A stretch of DNA of 64,000 nt from Thiobacillus sp. (GTDB lineage: Bacteria > Pseudomonadota > Gammaproteobacteria > Burkholderiales > Thiobacillaceae): assembly GCA_019459055.1 (NCBI GenBank), contig JAIBEI010000010.1, forward strand, positions 36,659-100,658. The letters run 5' to 3'. Of the stretch, positions 26,682-34,663 are shown in pieces; the stretch's first letter is position 1, and each line of letters starts with the position of its first letter. Below the pieces are notes generated by a model. That model searched no databases, was not told the DNA's origin, and saw only the letters and a list, made by a program, of their open reading frames with translations. Made by a program: the position numbers and the translations under genes.

Positions 26682-27041
26682 CTAATGGGGTTCAGCGTAA
26701 TGCGCCACCAACAACGCCTCGGGCACCCGCAGCCGGATCGCCGCGACCAACTCGCTGATCGCTCCCTGCCGCGGACGCAACGACACCCACAGCAGGTTCA
26801 GTTTCAGGTTGAGGTCGGCAAACACCACGTCAGGATGCAGCGTAAGAACTGCCTGGATCTCGCGCGAAGTGCGCTCGATCTCGGCAAGCGGCCGGCTGCG
26901 CAGGCGAGGAATCAGCATCATGAAATCGGTCAGCCGCTGTCCGGCGCTGTCGCGCGTGGGGGCGATCTGCCACAGTGGCAAACCCGGCATGGGCTCGATG
27001 GCAGTCGTCGGCATGGTTGAGGCATAGATCCGTACCTTCAT
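26682..27041 (-). CDS. Conserved-looking small protein of unknown function
   Basis: 119 residues preceded by GGAGG 4 bases before ATG 27041, so it is likely translated. It starts MKVRIYASTMPTTAIEPMPG and contains LTDFMMLIPRLRSRPLAEIE, TLHPDVVFADLNLKLNLLWV and a C-terminal ELVAAIRLRVPEALLVAHY. No signal peptide, cysteines or membrane segment. It follows rppH by 21 bases and probably shares its transcript. I do not recognise a family. Confidence 0.7.
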   Translation of the reverse strand: MKVRIYASTMPTTAIEPMPGLPLWQIAPTRDSAGQRLTDFMMLIPRLRSRPLAEIERTSREIQAVLTLHPDVVFADLNLKLNLLWVSLRPRQGAISELVAAIRLRVPEALLVAHYAEPH

Positions 27042-27062
27042 CGCGCCTCCGCTGCCCGGTGT

Positions 27063-27614
27063 TCAGGGCTTCAACTGCAGATCCTGCGCCGCGCCGCGCC
27101 GGTCGCATGGAGGCCGCACGCGTTGCCGTAAATAACGGACGTCCTTGTGCAGATAACGCTCGAGCTCCTCGAGCGCGCGGCGATAGACCTCGCGTTTGAA
27201 GTCGACCACTACATCCATCGGCACCCAGTACTCGTTCCAGCGCCAGGCGTCGAATTCGGGATGACTGCTGGCCCGCAGCGAGACGTCGCAATCGCGCCCG
27301 GTCAGCCGCAGCAAAAACCAGATCTGCTTCTGGCCACGATAGAGGCCGCGATTGTCGCGCCGCGTCCAGTGGGCTGGCACGTCATAACGCAGCCATTCGC
27401 GCGTACGCCCGAGGATACGCACATGCGCGGCCTGCAAGCCCACTTCTTCTTCCAGTTCCCGGAACATGGCCTGTTCCGGCGTTTCCCCTGCATTGATGCC
27501 GCCCTGGGGAAACTGCCAGGCGTGCTGGTTGACGCGCTTGCCCCAGAAAACCTGGTTCTGCGCATTGCACACGATAATGCCTACGTTCGGGCGGTACCCC
27601 TCTCGGTCGATCAT
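27063..27614 (-). CDS. rppH: RNA pyrophosphohydrolase
   Basis: 183 residues from ATG 27614 ([20 protein letters not shown]), four codons inside the first possible ATG. The Nudix box is [20 protein letters not shown] with following GL. RppH removes pyrophosphate from mRNA 5' ends and so starts RNase E-dependent decay. The WFLLRL and [11 protein letters not shown] segments are typical. It heads a pair with the small unknown gene. Confidence 0.94.
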   Translation of the reverse strand: MIDREGYRPNVGIIVCNAQNQVFWGKRVNQHAWQFPQGGINAGETPEQAMFRELEEEVGLQAAHVRILGRTREWLRYDVPAHWTRRDNRGLYRGQKQIWFLLRLTGRDCDVSLRASSHPEFDAWRWNEYWVPMDVVVDFKREVYRRALEELERYLHKDVRYLRQRVRPPCDRRGAAQDLQLKP

Positions 27615-27759
27615 GGCCGCCACCATCTAGAAATATTCGATTACCCGCATTCTTTCACACCCACCGAAAAATGCAAACCCGGCTCGTCCGGAAAGCAATC
27701 GTTATTCATTGTTTTAATTGATATTTCTGGCGGACGCCCACGCGGCAATGGCGGCGGCG

Positions 27760-28530
27760 CTATTCCAGCAGGGGCGCGACGTTCGTGGGCCACTGAAAGT
27801 CGCGCGCGAAGCCGCGCAAGTCGAGACCGTAGCGTTTGGACAGGTCGTCCAGCCGCGGCCAGGCCGCATCGAGCCTTGCCGCCGCGCCCGGCTCGGTGAA
27901 GCCGAACACGATCACGTTGGTTTTGTCCTGCACCGAGATCCAGCCGACTTCGCCATCGAATGCCCGCGTCAGTCGCGCGAAATACTCGGCGAATTCGCTG
28001 TCGCGTCCCCATAAATTGACCGCCAGCACGCCACCGGGCTTGAGCGCACGCCGGCAGGCCGCATAAAACGTCTGGGTCGCCAGCGCCTCCACTTGATTTC
28101 CTGCATCAAAGCCGTCGAGCAGGATGACGTCGGCGCTGCCGGGATGCTGGCGCGCATACAGCGCGCCGTCGGCCTCGATCACGCTGAGCGTCTCGTCGTC
28201 GGGCGGCAGTTCGAAATGCGTGCGCGCAGCCGCAATCACCCGCGAATCTATCTCCACCGCGGTGACGCGCGTCTGCGGCCGCTGCCTGCGGATGAATTTG
28301 GCGAGCGAGCCGCCGCCGAGACCGATCATCAGGACCTCCTGCGGCATCGGATTGAACATCAGAAAACCCATCATCGCGCGCGTGTAGGCAAGCTCCAGAT
28401 CCCACGGCCGGCTCACCCGCATCGCGCTCTGGATCGCGCGGCTGCCCAGATGCAGCGTGCGCAGGCCGCGCTCCTCGGTCACTTCCAGCCCGTCATCCGT
28501 TGCCCGGCGTTTACCAAATTTCAGGCGCAT
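27760..28530 (-). CDS. Spermidine synthase-like protein (polyamine aminopropyltransferase family)
   Basis: 256 residues from ATG 28530; a longer frame runs antisense through proS and is rejected. A Rossmann methyltransferase-like core with MIGLGGGSLAKFIRRQ, VTAVEIDSRVIAAAR and ADVILLDGFDAGNQVEAL matches the SpeE fold. The N-terminal strand domain of classical SpeE is short, so true aminopropyl transfer is not assured; many bacteria carry such SpeE paralogues of unknown substrate. It is divergent from proS. Confidence 0.78.
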   Translation of the reverse strand: MRLKFGKRRATDDGLEVTEERGLRTLHLGSRAIQSAMRVSRPWDLELAYTRAMMGFLMFNPMPQEVLMIGLGGGSLAKFIRRQRPQTRVTAVEIDSRVIAAARTHFELPPDDETLSVIEADGALYARQHPGSADVILLDGFDAGNQVEALATQTFYAACRRALKPGGVLAVNLWGRDSEFAEYFARLTRAFDGEVGWISVQDKTNVIVFGFTEPGAAARLDAAWPRLDDLSKRYGLDLRGFARDFQWPTNVAPLLE

Positions 28531-28578
28531 TGCCGTTTCACTCCAAAATCGAGCGCGAGAGATTACACCTCCGCACGC

Positions 28579-28584
28579 TAAAAT
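28579..28584 (+). promoter_or_regulatory. TAAAAT -10 candidate for proS
   Basis: TAAAAT lies 28 bases before the proS ATG in the 81-base divergent spacer with the SpeE-like gene. No convincing -35 hexamer is seen. Confidence 0.35.
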
Positions 28585-28611
28585 GCCGCTTTTCGTCCCG
28601 ACTCCACCACC

Positions 28612-30354
28612 ATGCGCGCCACCCGGTTTTTCATTTCCACCACCAAGGAAGCCCCCTCCGAAGCCGAACTCGTCAGCCACAAACTGATGCTGCGCGCCGG
28701 CCTCATCAAGCGTCTGGGCTCGGGGCTGTACACCTGGATGCCACTGGGGCTGCGCGTGCTGCGCCGGGTGGAAGCCATCGTGCGCGAGGAAATGAACCGC
28801 GCCGGCGCGATCGAGCTCCTGATGCCGGCGGTGCAGCCGGCCGAACTGTGGGAGGAAACCGGGCGCTGGGCGGTGTTCGGCCCGCAGATGCTGAAGATCA
28901 AGGACCGCCACCAGCGCGACTTCTGCTTCGGCCCCACCCACGAGGAAGTTATCACCGACGTGGCGCGCCGCGAGATCAAGAGCTATCGGCAATTGCCGGT
29001 CAACTTCTACCAGATCCAGATGAAGTTCCGCGACGAGATCCGGCCGCGCTTCGGCGTCATGCGCGCGCGCGAGTTTCTGATGAAGGACGCCTATTCCTTC
29101 CACGCCGGTAAGGACAGCCTCGCCGCCACCTACCAGACCATGTACGACGCCTATGGGCGAATTTTCAGCCGGTTGGGGCTGACGTTCCGCGCCGTGGCCG
29201 CCGACACCGGCGCCATCGGCGGCTCCGCCTCGCACGAATTCCACGTGCTGGCCGACTCCGGCGAGGACCTGATCGCCTACTGCCCGGATTCCGACTACGC
29301 GGCCAACGTCGAACTGGCCGAGGCGCTTGCCCCCGCGACGCCGCGCGCCGCGCCGCAGGAAACGCTGCGCGAGGTGGCTACGCCGAAACAGACCACCTGC
29401 GAGGACGTCGCCGCCCTGCTCGACATCCCGCTCGCCCGCACCGTCAAGCTCATTGCCGGGATGGTTAACGACAGCGCGGGCGAGCGGATGGTCGTCCTGC
29501 TGCTGCGCGGCGACCACATGCTGAATGAAGTCAAGCTCGGCAAGCTCCCCGGCATGGCGGATTTCCGGCTGGCGAACGAAGCCGAAATCCGCGCGGCCTT
29601 CGACTGCCCGCCCGGTTTCTTGGGCCCGATCGGGATCGACCGCGCCAAAATCAAGGTCATCGCCGACCGCACGGTTGCCGCGATGAACGATTTCGTCTGC
29701 GGCGCCAACAAGCCGAAATATCACCTGGCCGGGGTCAATTTCGCGCGTGACCTACCGGAACCCGACTTTGTAGCCGATATAAGGAATGTGACCTCCGGCG
29801 ACCCCAGTCCCGACGGCCAGGGCACGCTGCAGCTGTGCCGCGGCATCGAGGTCGGCCACGTATTCCAGCTCGGCAGCAAGTATTCACAGGCGATGAACGC
29901 CACGTATCTGGATGAAGCCGGCCAATCGCTGGCAATGGAAATGGGCTGCTACGGCATCGGCGTGTCGCGCATCGTGGCTTCGGCCATCGAGCAGAACCAC
30001 GACGACCGCGGCATCATCTGGCCGGAAACCATGGCACCTTTCTTGCTCGTGATTGTGGTCATCGGCTACGGCAAGAGCGAGGCGGTTAGACACGCCGCCG
30101 ATACGTTGTATGCTGAACTGACTGCGGTCGGCTTTGACGTGCTGCTGGACGACCGCGACGAGCGCCCCGGCGTGATGTTTGCCGACGCCGAACTGGTCGG
30201 CATTCCGCACCGCGTCACGGTGGGCGAGCGCGGCCTCGCGGACGGCGTGATCGAGTACCAGCCGCGGCGCGCCGCGACAGGTCAAAGCGGCGAAGCGCAA
30301 AAAATCGCGCTGGCCGATGCAACGGTGTTTTTGAAGGAATTGTTGGGAGGCTGA
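28612..30354 (+). CDS. proS: Prolyl-tRNA synthetase (bacterial type with editing insertion)
   Basis: 580 residues. Class II motifs 1-3 are present: [40 protein letters not shown] and [13 protein letters not shown]. The YbaK-like INS editing domain lies between motifs 2 and 3 (about 230-390: [20 protein letters not shown]). A C-terminal anticodon-binding domain follows. It charges tRNA-Pro and clears Ala-tRNA-Pro. The lytic transglycosylase gene begins 1 base after its stop. Confidence 0.97.
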   Translation: MRATRFFISTTKEAPSEAELVSHKLMLRAGLIKRLGSGLYTWMPLGLRVLRRVEAIVREEMNRAGAIELLMPAVQPAELWEETGRWAVFGPQMLKIKDRHQRDFCFGPTHEEVITDVARREIKSYRQLPVNFYQIQMKFRDEIRPRFGVMRAREFLMKDAYSFHAGKDSLAATYQTMYDAYGRIFSRLGLTFRAVAADTGAIGGSASHEFHVLADSGEDLIAYCPDSDYAANVELAEALAPATPRAAPQETLREVATPKQTTCEDVAALLDIPLARTVKLIAGMVNDSAGERMVVLLLRGDHMLNEVKLGKLPGMADFRLANEAEIRAAFDCPPGFLGPIGIDRAKIKVIADRTVAAMNDFVCGANKPKYHLAGVNFARDLPEPDFVADIRNVTSGDPSPDGQGTLQLCRGIEVGHVFQLGSKYSQAMNATYLDEAGQSLAMEMGCYGIGVSRIVASAIEQNHDDRGIIWPETMAPFLLVIVVIGYGKSEAVRHAADTLYAELTAVGFDVLLDDRDERPGVMFADAELVGIPHRVTVGERGLADGVIEYQPRRAATGQSGEAQKIALADATVFLKELLGG

Positions 30355-30355
30355 C

Positions 30356-30991
30356 ATGAACAAGACGACGCACACCGGACTGCTGATCGCCGCCCTGCTG
30401 CTTGCCCTGCCCGCGCAAGCGGGCGGACAGCGCGAAGAGGCGATGTCGGCCAATGTGCGCTCGTCCCTGCAGCGCGGACTGGCCGACACCGCAGTCACCC
30501 GCACTGCGTTTAGCCAGGTTACGGATGAAGCGGCCTGGCTGAAGGAAATGTCGCGCCGGCTCTCCAAGCGCATGCCGGACGAAGCCGAACGGCTGGAATT
30601 CCTCACCACCCTGCACTGGGAGGCCTCGCGTGCCGGAGTCGATCCGCAACTGATGCTCGGCCTGATCCAGGTCGAAAGCGGCTTCCGCAAATATGCGGTA
30701 TCTCCGGTGGGCGCGCGCGGCTACACGCAGGTGATGCCGTTCTGGGCCAAGGCCATCGGCAGCCCCGACCACAACCTGTTTCAGCTGCGCACCAATCTGC
30801 GCTACGGCGCGCTGATCCTGCGCCACTACATCGACATCGAACGCGGCGATTTATTCCGCGCGCTGGGCCGCTACAACGGCAGCCTGGGGCGCCCGGAATA
30901 CCCCAATCTCGTCGTCGGCGCCTGGAAGCGCCACTGGGATTACGTGCCCCGCACCCAATCGGCCGACACGTCCGCCGCATCGCGCAGCTGA
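30356..30991 (+). CDS. Lytic transglycosylase, SLT domain
   Basis: 211 residues. A signal peptide (MNKTTHTGLLIAALLLALPA, then QAGG) leads to an SLT/goose-lysozyme-like domain at about 85-200. Catalytic glutamate lies in LGLIQVESGFRKYAVSPVGA, followed by RGYTQVMPFWA and LRTNLRYGALILRHY. It cleaves peptidoglycan glycan strands. It directly follows proS and is probably co-transcribed. Confidence 0.9.
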   Translation: MNKTTHTGLLIAALLLALPAQAGGQREEAMSANVRSSLQRGLADTAVTRTAFSQVTDEAAWLKEMSRRLSKRMPDEAERLEFLTTLHWEASRAGVDPQLMLGLIQVESGFRKYAVSPVGARGYTQVMPFWAKAIGSPDHNLFQLRTNLRYGALILRHYIDIERGDLFRALGRYNGSLGRPEYPNLVVGAWKRHWDYVPRTQSADTSAASRS

Positions 30992-31271
30992 ATCTTTTCC
31001 CCACCCTGACTGGGTGGCCGCAGGGTGGCGTGTCGGCATTCCCGCCGAGATCAACGACAAAGCCCCCTCCGAGCCGTGTGCATGACGAAATTTCGACCAT
31101 CCGTCGCCCACTCGTCATTCCCGTAGACATTTCCCCCGCCCCAGGGCGCCTCCCCCCAACCGCAGGGCGCGTCGTTCAAGGCCTTATGCCCCGGCGAGCG
31201 AGCTGGCACAGGCCATGCAGGATATGTGGTGCAGGCACTCGCCTGTTTGATTGATAACAACGGAGACAACC

Positions 31272-31775
31272 ATGGACATGACAATGCAACTGTCCCGCAC
31301 GGTTAAGGGACAGGAAGAAATCTTCAACCTGGGCCACACCTTGCGGCCCAGGCATCGGCAAATCCTGTTCAGTATCGGAGACGGTATTTCGTTCCGCGAA
31401 CTGCGCGGCAAACTGCCCAACTGCGTTGACCTGGAAGCGATGGTGAACGACCTGCTGCAAAGCGGATTCATCCAGTCGTTGCGCGACATGGCAACCGGGC
31501 ACACCGTCGCTGCCGTCGCTGCCGTCGCTGCCGTCACTGCCGTCGCGCCGGCGCAATCCGTAACCAACCTGGAGGCGGCGCGCAGCTATGTGCTGGAATT
31601 CATGGCCGCGCTGGTGGGAACCAAGTCCCCGGCCTATCGGCAGATGAGCGAAGTGCAGGATTTGGCCGGCTTCCATGCCGTCCTGCCGGTGTGCCGCAGG
31701 ATAATCGCCGCGGTGGCATCCCCGCATCAGGCGGCGGAGATGGAAGCCGGAGCAGTCAAACGCCTGGCGGGCTGA
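31272..31775 (+). CDS. Protein of unknown function with in-frame 9-bp repeat
   Basis: 167 residues from ATG 31272, chosen for GGAG six bases upstream. The N-terminal part (SRTVKGQEEIFNLGHTLRPR, ILFSIGDGISFRELRGKLP, NDLLQSGFIQ) looks like a small winged-helix domain common in uncharacterised betaproteobacterial proteins. A linker of alternating Val/Ala (VAAVAAVAAVTAVAP) comes from the 9-base repeat GCTGCCGTC at 31509-31544. A helical C-terminal domain follows. No family name can be given. Confidence 0.72.
   Translation: MDMTMQLSRTVKGQEEIFNLGHTLRPRHRQILFSIGDGISFRELRGKLPNCVDLEAMVNDLLQSGFIQSLRDMATGHTVAAVAAVAAVTAVAPAQSVTNLEAARSYVLEFMAALVGTKSPAYRQMSEVQDLAGFHAVLPVCRRIIAAVASPHQAAEMEAGAVKRLAG
31509..31544 (+). 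repeat. Coding microsatellite, GCTGCCGTC x4
   Basis: Four tandem copies of GCTGCCGTC (the last beginning with A). Loss or gain of units keeps the frame and only changes the Val-Ala linker length. Confidence 0.85.
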
Positions 31776-31838
31776 CGCCTCGGCGCGGGGTCGTGCCGAA
31801 ACGCTTGACGCACCCCGTCATTCAGTCAACCGGGCCGA

Positions 31839-32360
31839 TCAGGGCCGATCCGGATCCAGGACAACCAGCGGCTTCGGCTGGCAGTCCGCCGTCACCACGG
31901 TGCCCGCACCGCCCGGCACCGAGCGGACGACACCGTTGAACGGCGCCTTGAGTTCGGCGTCGGCGAGGTTCTTCTGCGCAATCACGCGGCGCGCACTGGC
32001 GGCCGACAGGGCGGCTTTCGCGCGCGTGTGGCGCAGCGTCGCCGCTTCGAGCTCGCTGGTCGACGACACGGTGCGGTTGAACAGTTCCTCCGCCCGCTCC
32101 AGTTCGCGCCCGGCATCCTCCTCGTCGGCATCCGCTCGCGTCTGCTCCGCCGTCGCCTCGTCGAGTCGGGCCTGCAGCACGGTCTTGTCGAGACGCAGCA
32201 GCACCGCGCCTTTCTTCACGCGCTGGCCGGGCTTCACCAGGACTTCCTCGACCACGCCGGACACGGGGGTGGTGAGTTCGACCTGCTCTGCCGCCCATAG
32301 CGGGCCGCCCCCCCCCAGGCAAAACCCGGCTAGTGCGATCGCCATAATGCGTTGTTTCAT
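31839..32360 (-). CDS. Short HlyD/RND-type periplasmic adaptor
   Basis: 173 residues. Signal peptide MKQRIMAIALAGFCLGGGGP plus LWAAEQ. A split lipoyl (barrel-sandwich) domain is present: GVVEEVLVKPGQRVKKGAVL before, and LKAPFNGVVRSVPGGAG after, a coiled-coil hairpin at about 60-130. The beta-barrel and membrane-proximal domains of full adaptors are absent. The ATG overlaps the TolC-like stop (TAATG). No pump gene follows: the next gene is unrelated and on the other strand. A run of nine C (32308-32316) lies in the signal-peptide coding region. Confidence 0.82.
   Translation of the reverse strand: MKQRIMAIALAGFCLGGGGPLWAAEQVELTTPVSGVVEEVLVKPGQRVKKGAVLLRLDKTVLQARLDEATAEQTRADADEEDAGRELERAEELFNRTVSSTSELEAATLRHTRAKAALSAASARRVIAQKNLADAELKAPFNGVVRSVPGGAGTVVTADCQPKPLVVLDPDRP
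32308..32316 (-). repeat. C9/G9 homopolymer in the signal-peptide coding region of the HlyD-like gene
   Basis: Nine consecutive C on the + strand encode the GGGG part of the signal peptide. A one-base slip would move translation into another frame early in the gene. Confidence 0.8.
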
Positions 32361-33625
32361 TACCGTGCTCCCTCAACAGGCGGCAGGCTGCCGCCGGACA
32401 ATGCTTCCAGCCGGGCGAACGCGAGCGCCAGGCGGTATTCGACCTGCTTGTGGCGCAGCTGCGCCGCCTGGGTTTCGGCCATGCTGCTTCCCAGATTGGT
32501 TTTCAGTTCGAGTTCGTATTCGGCACGTGCGCGCTCCAGCGCCCAGTCGCGGTATTCCATCTGTTTGCCGGCGGCGGGACGGCCGCTGTCACGCAGCCAT
32601 TCGATCTCCTGCAGCGTAGCAAGCAGGGTATCCGCCAGTTCGAGCTTGAGTTTTTCCAGTTCGGCGACGCTGCGCTCCTTTTGTGCCCGTTCGCGTTCCA
32701 TCCGGGCATCCACGCGCCTGCCCTGGTAAAGGGGAATGTTGAACACCAGCCCCGCGCTGAGTTCGTCGCGGGTGGTCGATTCACGGCTATAGCCGCCGCC
32801 GATCACTTCAGCGTCCAGGGTCGGATTGTGCTCCGCACGCACGGCGGCAAGCCGCGCATCTGCCGCCCCGGCTTGCGCCTGCAGCGTCAGTACCCGCGGA
32901 TTCCTGGCGATCACCCAGGGCAGCAGAGATTCGTATTCCGGCAGCGGCCGGGCGTTGTCCTTGAGTTCGGGCTCGACCAGTTCCGTGGGCAGCTTGCCGG
33001 GGCGATAAATGGTATGGGCCAGCTTCTGCCGCGTGCTGCGCATGCGCTGCAGGCTGGCGCTGCGGCGTTCACGCCAGTCCTGGTAGAACGCTTCCAGCCG
33101 CAACAGATCGGGACGGCTGCCGATTCCCAGCTCGAAACGTTCTCTGGCCTTGTCCCAGTCGAGATAGGCCACCGTCATGAACTCGTTATCGACGACGTAC
33201 TGCTGGTCGGCCAGCAGCACGTCGAAGTAGCGCGCCATGATGTCGATGCGGCGCAGGTGCTCGACATTGAAGAGCGCTGTCTGGCGAGCTGCGATCTCCT
33301 GGTCCGCCGCAGCGACCGCCTGGCTGCTGCGGCCGAAATCGAGCAAGGGCTTGCGCGCCACGATGCGGCCGATGTTGTCGGGTTTCCACTCGCCATCCGG
33401 GCGCCGTCCGGTACGCAGGCTGCCGTCCACGAACAGGCTGAAATCCTGCCGGCTCGCCGCCTGTTCACGGTCGGCGCGCGACAGCGCCAGTTCGCTCTCC
33501 GCCACGCGGCGGTCGGGATGGGCGGCGCTCACCGCCGCCAGCGCCTCGTCCAGCGTCAGCCGTTCCGCCGCCGCCGCGGCGGACAACGCGCACGCCAGCA
33601 GCGCGCTCCATGCGGCGCGCCTCAT
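32360..33625 (-). CDS. TolC-family outer membrane efflux protein
   Basis: 421 residues. A signal peptide (MRRAAWSALLACALSAAAAA) is followed by two OEP repeats rich in long helices (LTLDEALAAVSAAHPDRRVA, EYESLLPWVIARNPRVLTLQ, ELSAGLVFNIPLYQGRRVDA). It should form a trimeric outer-membrane channel with the neighbouring HlyD-like protein. The stop overlaps the HlyD-like start and its own start overlaps the upstream thioredoxin gene, so all are co-translated. Confidence 0.9.
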   Translation of the reverse strand: MRRAAWSALLACALSAAAAAERLTLDEALAAVSAAHPDRRVAESELALSRADREQAASRQDFSLFVDGSLRTGRRPDGEWKPDNIGRIVARKPLLDFGRSSQAVAAADQEIAARQTALFNVEHLRRIDIMARYFDVLLADQQYVVDNEFMTVAYLDWDKARERFELGIGSRPDLLRLEAFYQDWRERRSASLQRMRSTRQKLAHTIYRPGKLPTELVEPELKDNARPLPEYESLLPWVIARNPRVLTLQAQAGAADARLAAVRAEHNPTLDAEVIGGGYSRESTTRDELSAGLVFNIPLYQGRRVDARMERERAQKERSVAELEKLKLELADTLLATLQEIEWLRDSGRPAAGKQMEYRDWALERARAEYELELKTNLGSSMAETQAAQLRHKQVEYRLALAFARLEALSGGSLPPVEGAR

Positions 33626-34128
33626 TTGCCTTGCTTGTACTTGGCGAAGGGCTGAGTCGCGTAGGCGCCCTCCGCGACATACCGGCCGAGCAGCAGGAAC
33701 TCGGCCTTGTCCTTGGTGGGGCCGGTGTGGCGCGCAACCATCTTGCCGTCGAGGTCGAAGAACAGGAGCGTCGGCGTGGCACGCACGCGGTGGCCAAAGG
33801 AAAAGGCCTTTTCGCTGGTGTCCTTGCCCTGGAAATCAGTCATTTCGGTGTCGCCGTTGACGTCGATCGAATACACCAGAAACTTTGCGCGGAAGGCATC
33901 CTGTACCTCGGCCTGGTTGAGGATGGTGGTCTTCATGCGCTCGCAAAACGGGCAGTCGTCCATTTCGAAAAATAGGAAGATGCCTTGCTTGCCCTGCTTT
34001 TTGGCTTCCTGCAGATCGGCCTGCAAGTCGCCGAATTTAGGCTGGAAGAAATGGTTGGCCGGATCGCGCGTTTCCGCCCAGGCGGACGCAGAAAAAAGCA
34101 TGAAAAACACGATAAGCAGTTGGCGCAT
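33622..34128 (-). CDS. SoxW-like periplasmic thioredoxin-fold protein
   Basis: 168 residues from ATG 34128, preceded by GAGGAG; the longer frame lacks this. Signal peptide MRQLLIVFFMLFSASAWAET. The redox motif is CPFC (59-62) in FEMDDCPFCERMK, with cis-proline region VRATPTLLFFD. This resembles SoxW and other thioredoxins that maintain periplasmic thiols in sulfur oxidisers. Its stop overlaps the TolC-like start (ATGA). It follows the TlpA-like gene by 28 bases. Role in sulfur metabolism is inferred only from family. Confidence 0.83.
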   Translation of the reverse strand: MRQLLIVFFMLFSASAWAETRDPANHFFQPKFGDLQADLQEAKKQGKQGIFLFFEMDDCPFCERMKTTILNQAEVQDAFRAKFLVYSIDVNGDTEMTDFQGKDTSEKAFSFGHRVRATPTLLFFDLDGKMVARHTGPTKDKAEFLLLGRYVAEGAYATQPFAKYKQGK

Positions 34129-34156
34129 GGATGTCTCCTCGGTTTTGCAGACAGTA

Positions 34157-34651
34157 TTATTTTTTCGGGCGGCCCGGCTTGCTGGCAATGTAGCTTTCCA
34201 CCGCCGCCCGGGTGATCAAGCCCACTTGCTGCGCGACCATCTTACCCTCCGGGTTATACAGGTAGGTGGTCGGCAAGCCCTGCACCGGACCGATCTGGCG
34301 CACGATCTGGGGGGTGCCCAGCACGATGGGGTAGTCGACCAACAGGCCGTCGGCGAAATCGGTCACCTGTTTTGCATTCCGGTAATCCATGGCCACGCCG
34401 ATGACGACGAGGTTGTTCTTTTTGTCCCCGTGCAGCGCAATCAGGTCGGGAATTTCCTCCAGGCAAGGCGGGCACCAGGTTGCCCAGTAATTCACCAACA
34501 CCCATTTCCCCTTGTAGCCGGACAGCGTGTGGGTCTTGCCGTTGGTATCGGTCACCTTGAAATCCGCTGCCTGCACCCATGACGACGCAAGCGCCAACAG
34601 CAATCCGGCCAGCCACATCGGATAAAATCGAACGCTTTGTAACGTCTGCAT
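34157..34651 (-). CDS. TlpA-like periplasmic thiol-disulfide oxidoreductase
   Basis: 164 residues. An N-terminal membrane-anchor or signal segment (PMWLAGLLLALASSWVQA) precedes an AhpC/TSA-like thioredoxin domain with WATWCPPC (CPPC at 60-63) and GLPTTYLYNPEGKMV. It is the first gene of the four-gene cluster running to the HlyD-like gene. Its start is only 12 bases from the divergent fumC start. Confidence 0.88.
   Translation of the reverse strand: MQTLQSVRFYPMWLAGLLLALASSWVQAADFKVTDTNGKTHTLSGYKGKWVLVNYWATWCPPCLEEIPDLIALHGDKKNNLVVIGVAMDYRNAKQVTDFADGLLVDYPIVLGTPQIVRQIGPVQGLPTTYLYNPEGKMVAQQVGLITRAAVESYIASKPGRPKK
34623..34628 (+). promoter_or_regulatory. TAAAAT -10 candidate for fumC, inside tlpA-like coding sequence
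   Basis: GATAAAAT lies 36 bases before the fumC ATG, within the first codons of the divergent TlpA-like gene. With 12 bases between the two starts, promoters must overlap coding DNA. Confidence 0.35.
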
Positions 34652-34663
34652 TATTTTTCCATC

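Noticed and set aside
27760..29724. Long 654-codon form of the SpeE-like protein
   Set aside because: The N-terminal 398 codons are antisense to proS; the true start with normal domain order is ATG 28530.
31001..31017. CCACCC-TGACT-GGGTGG hairpin after the lytic transglycosylase gene
   Set aside because: Six-bp stem without a following T-run; too weak to call a terminator.
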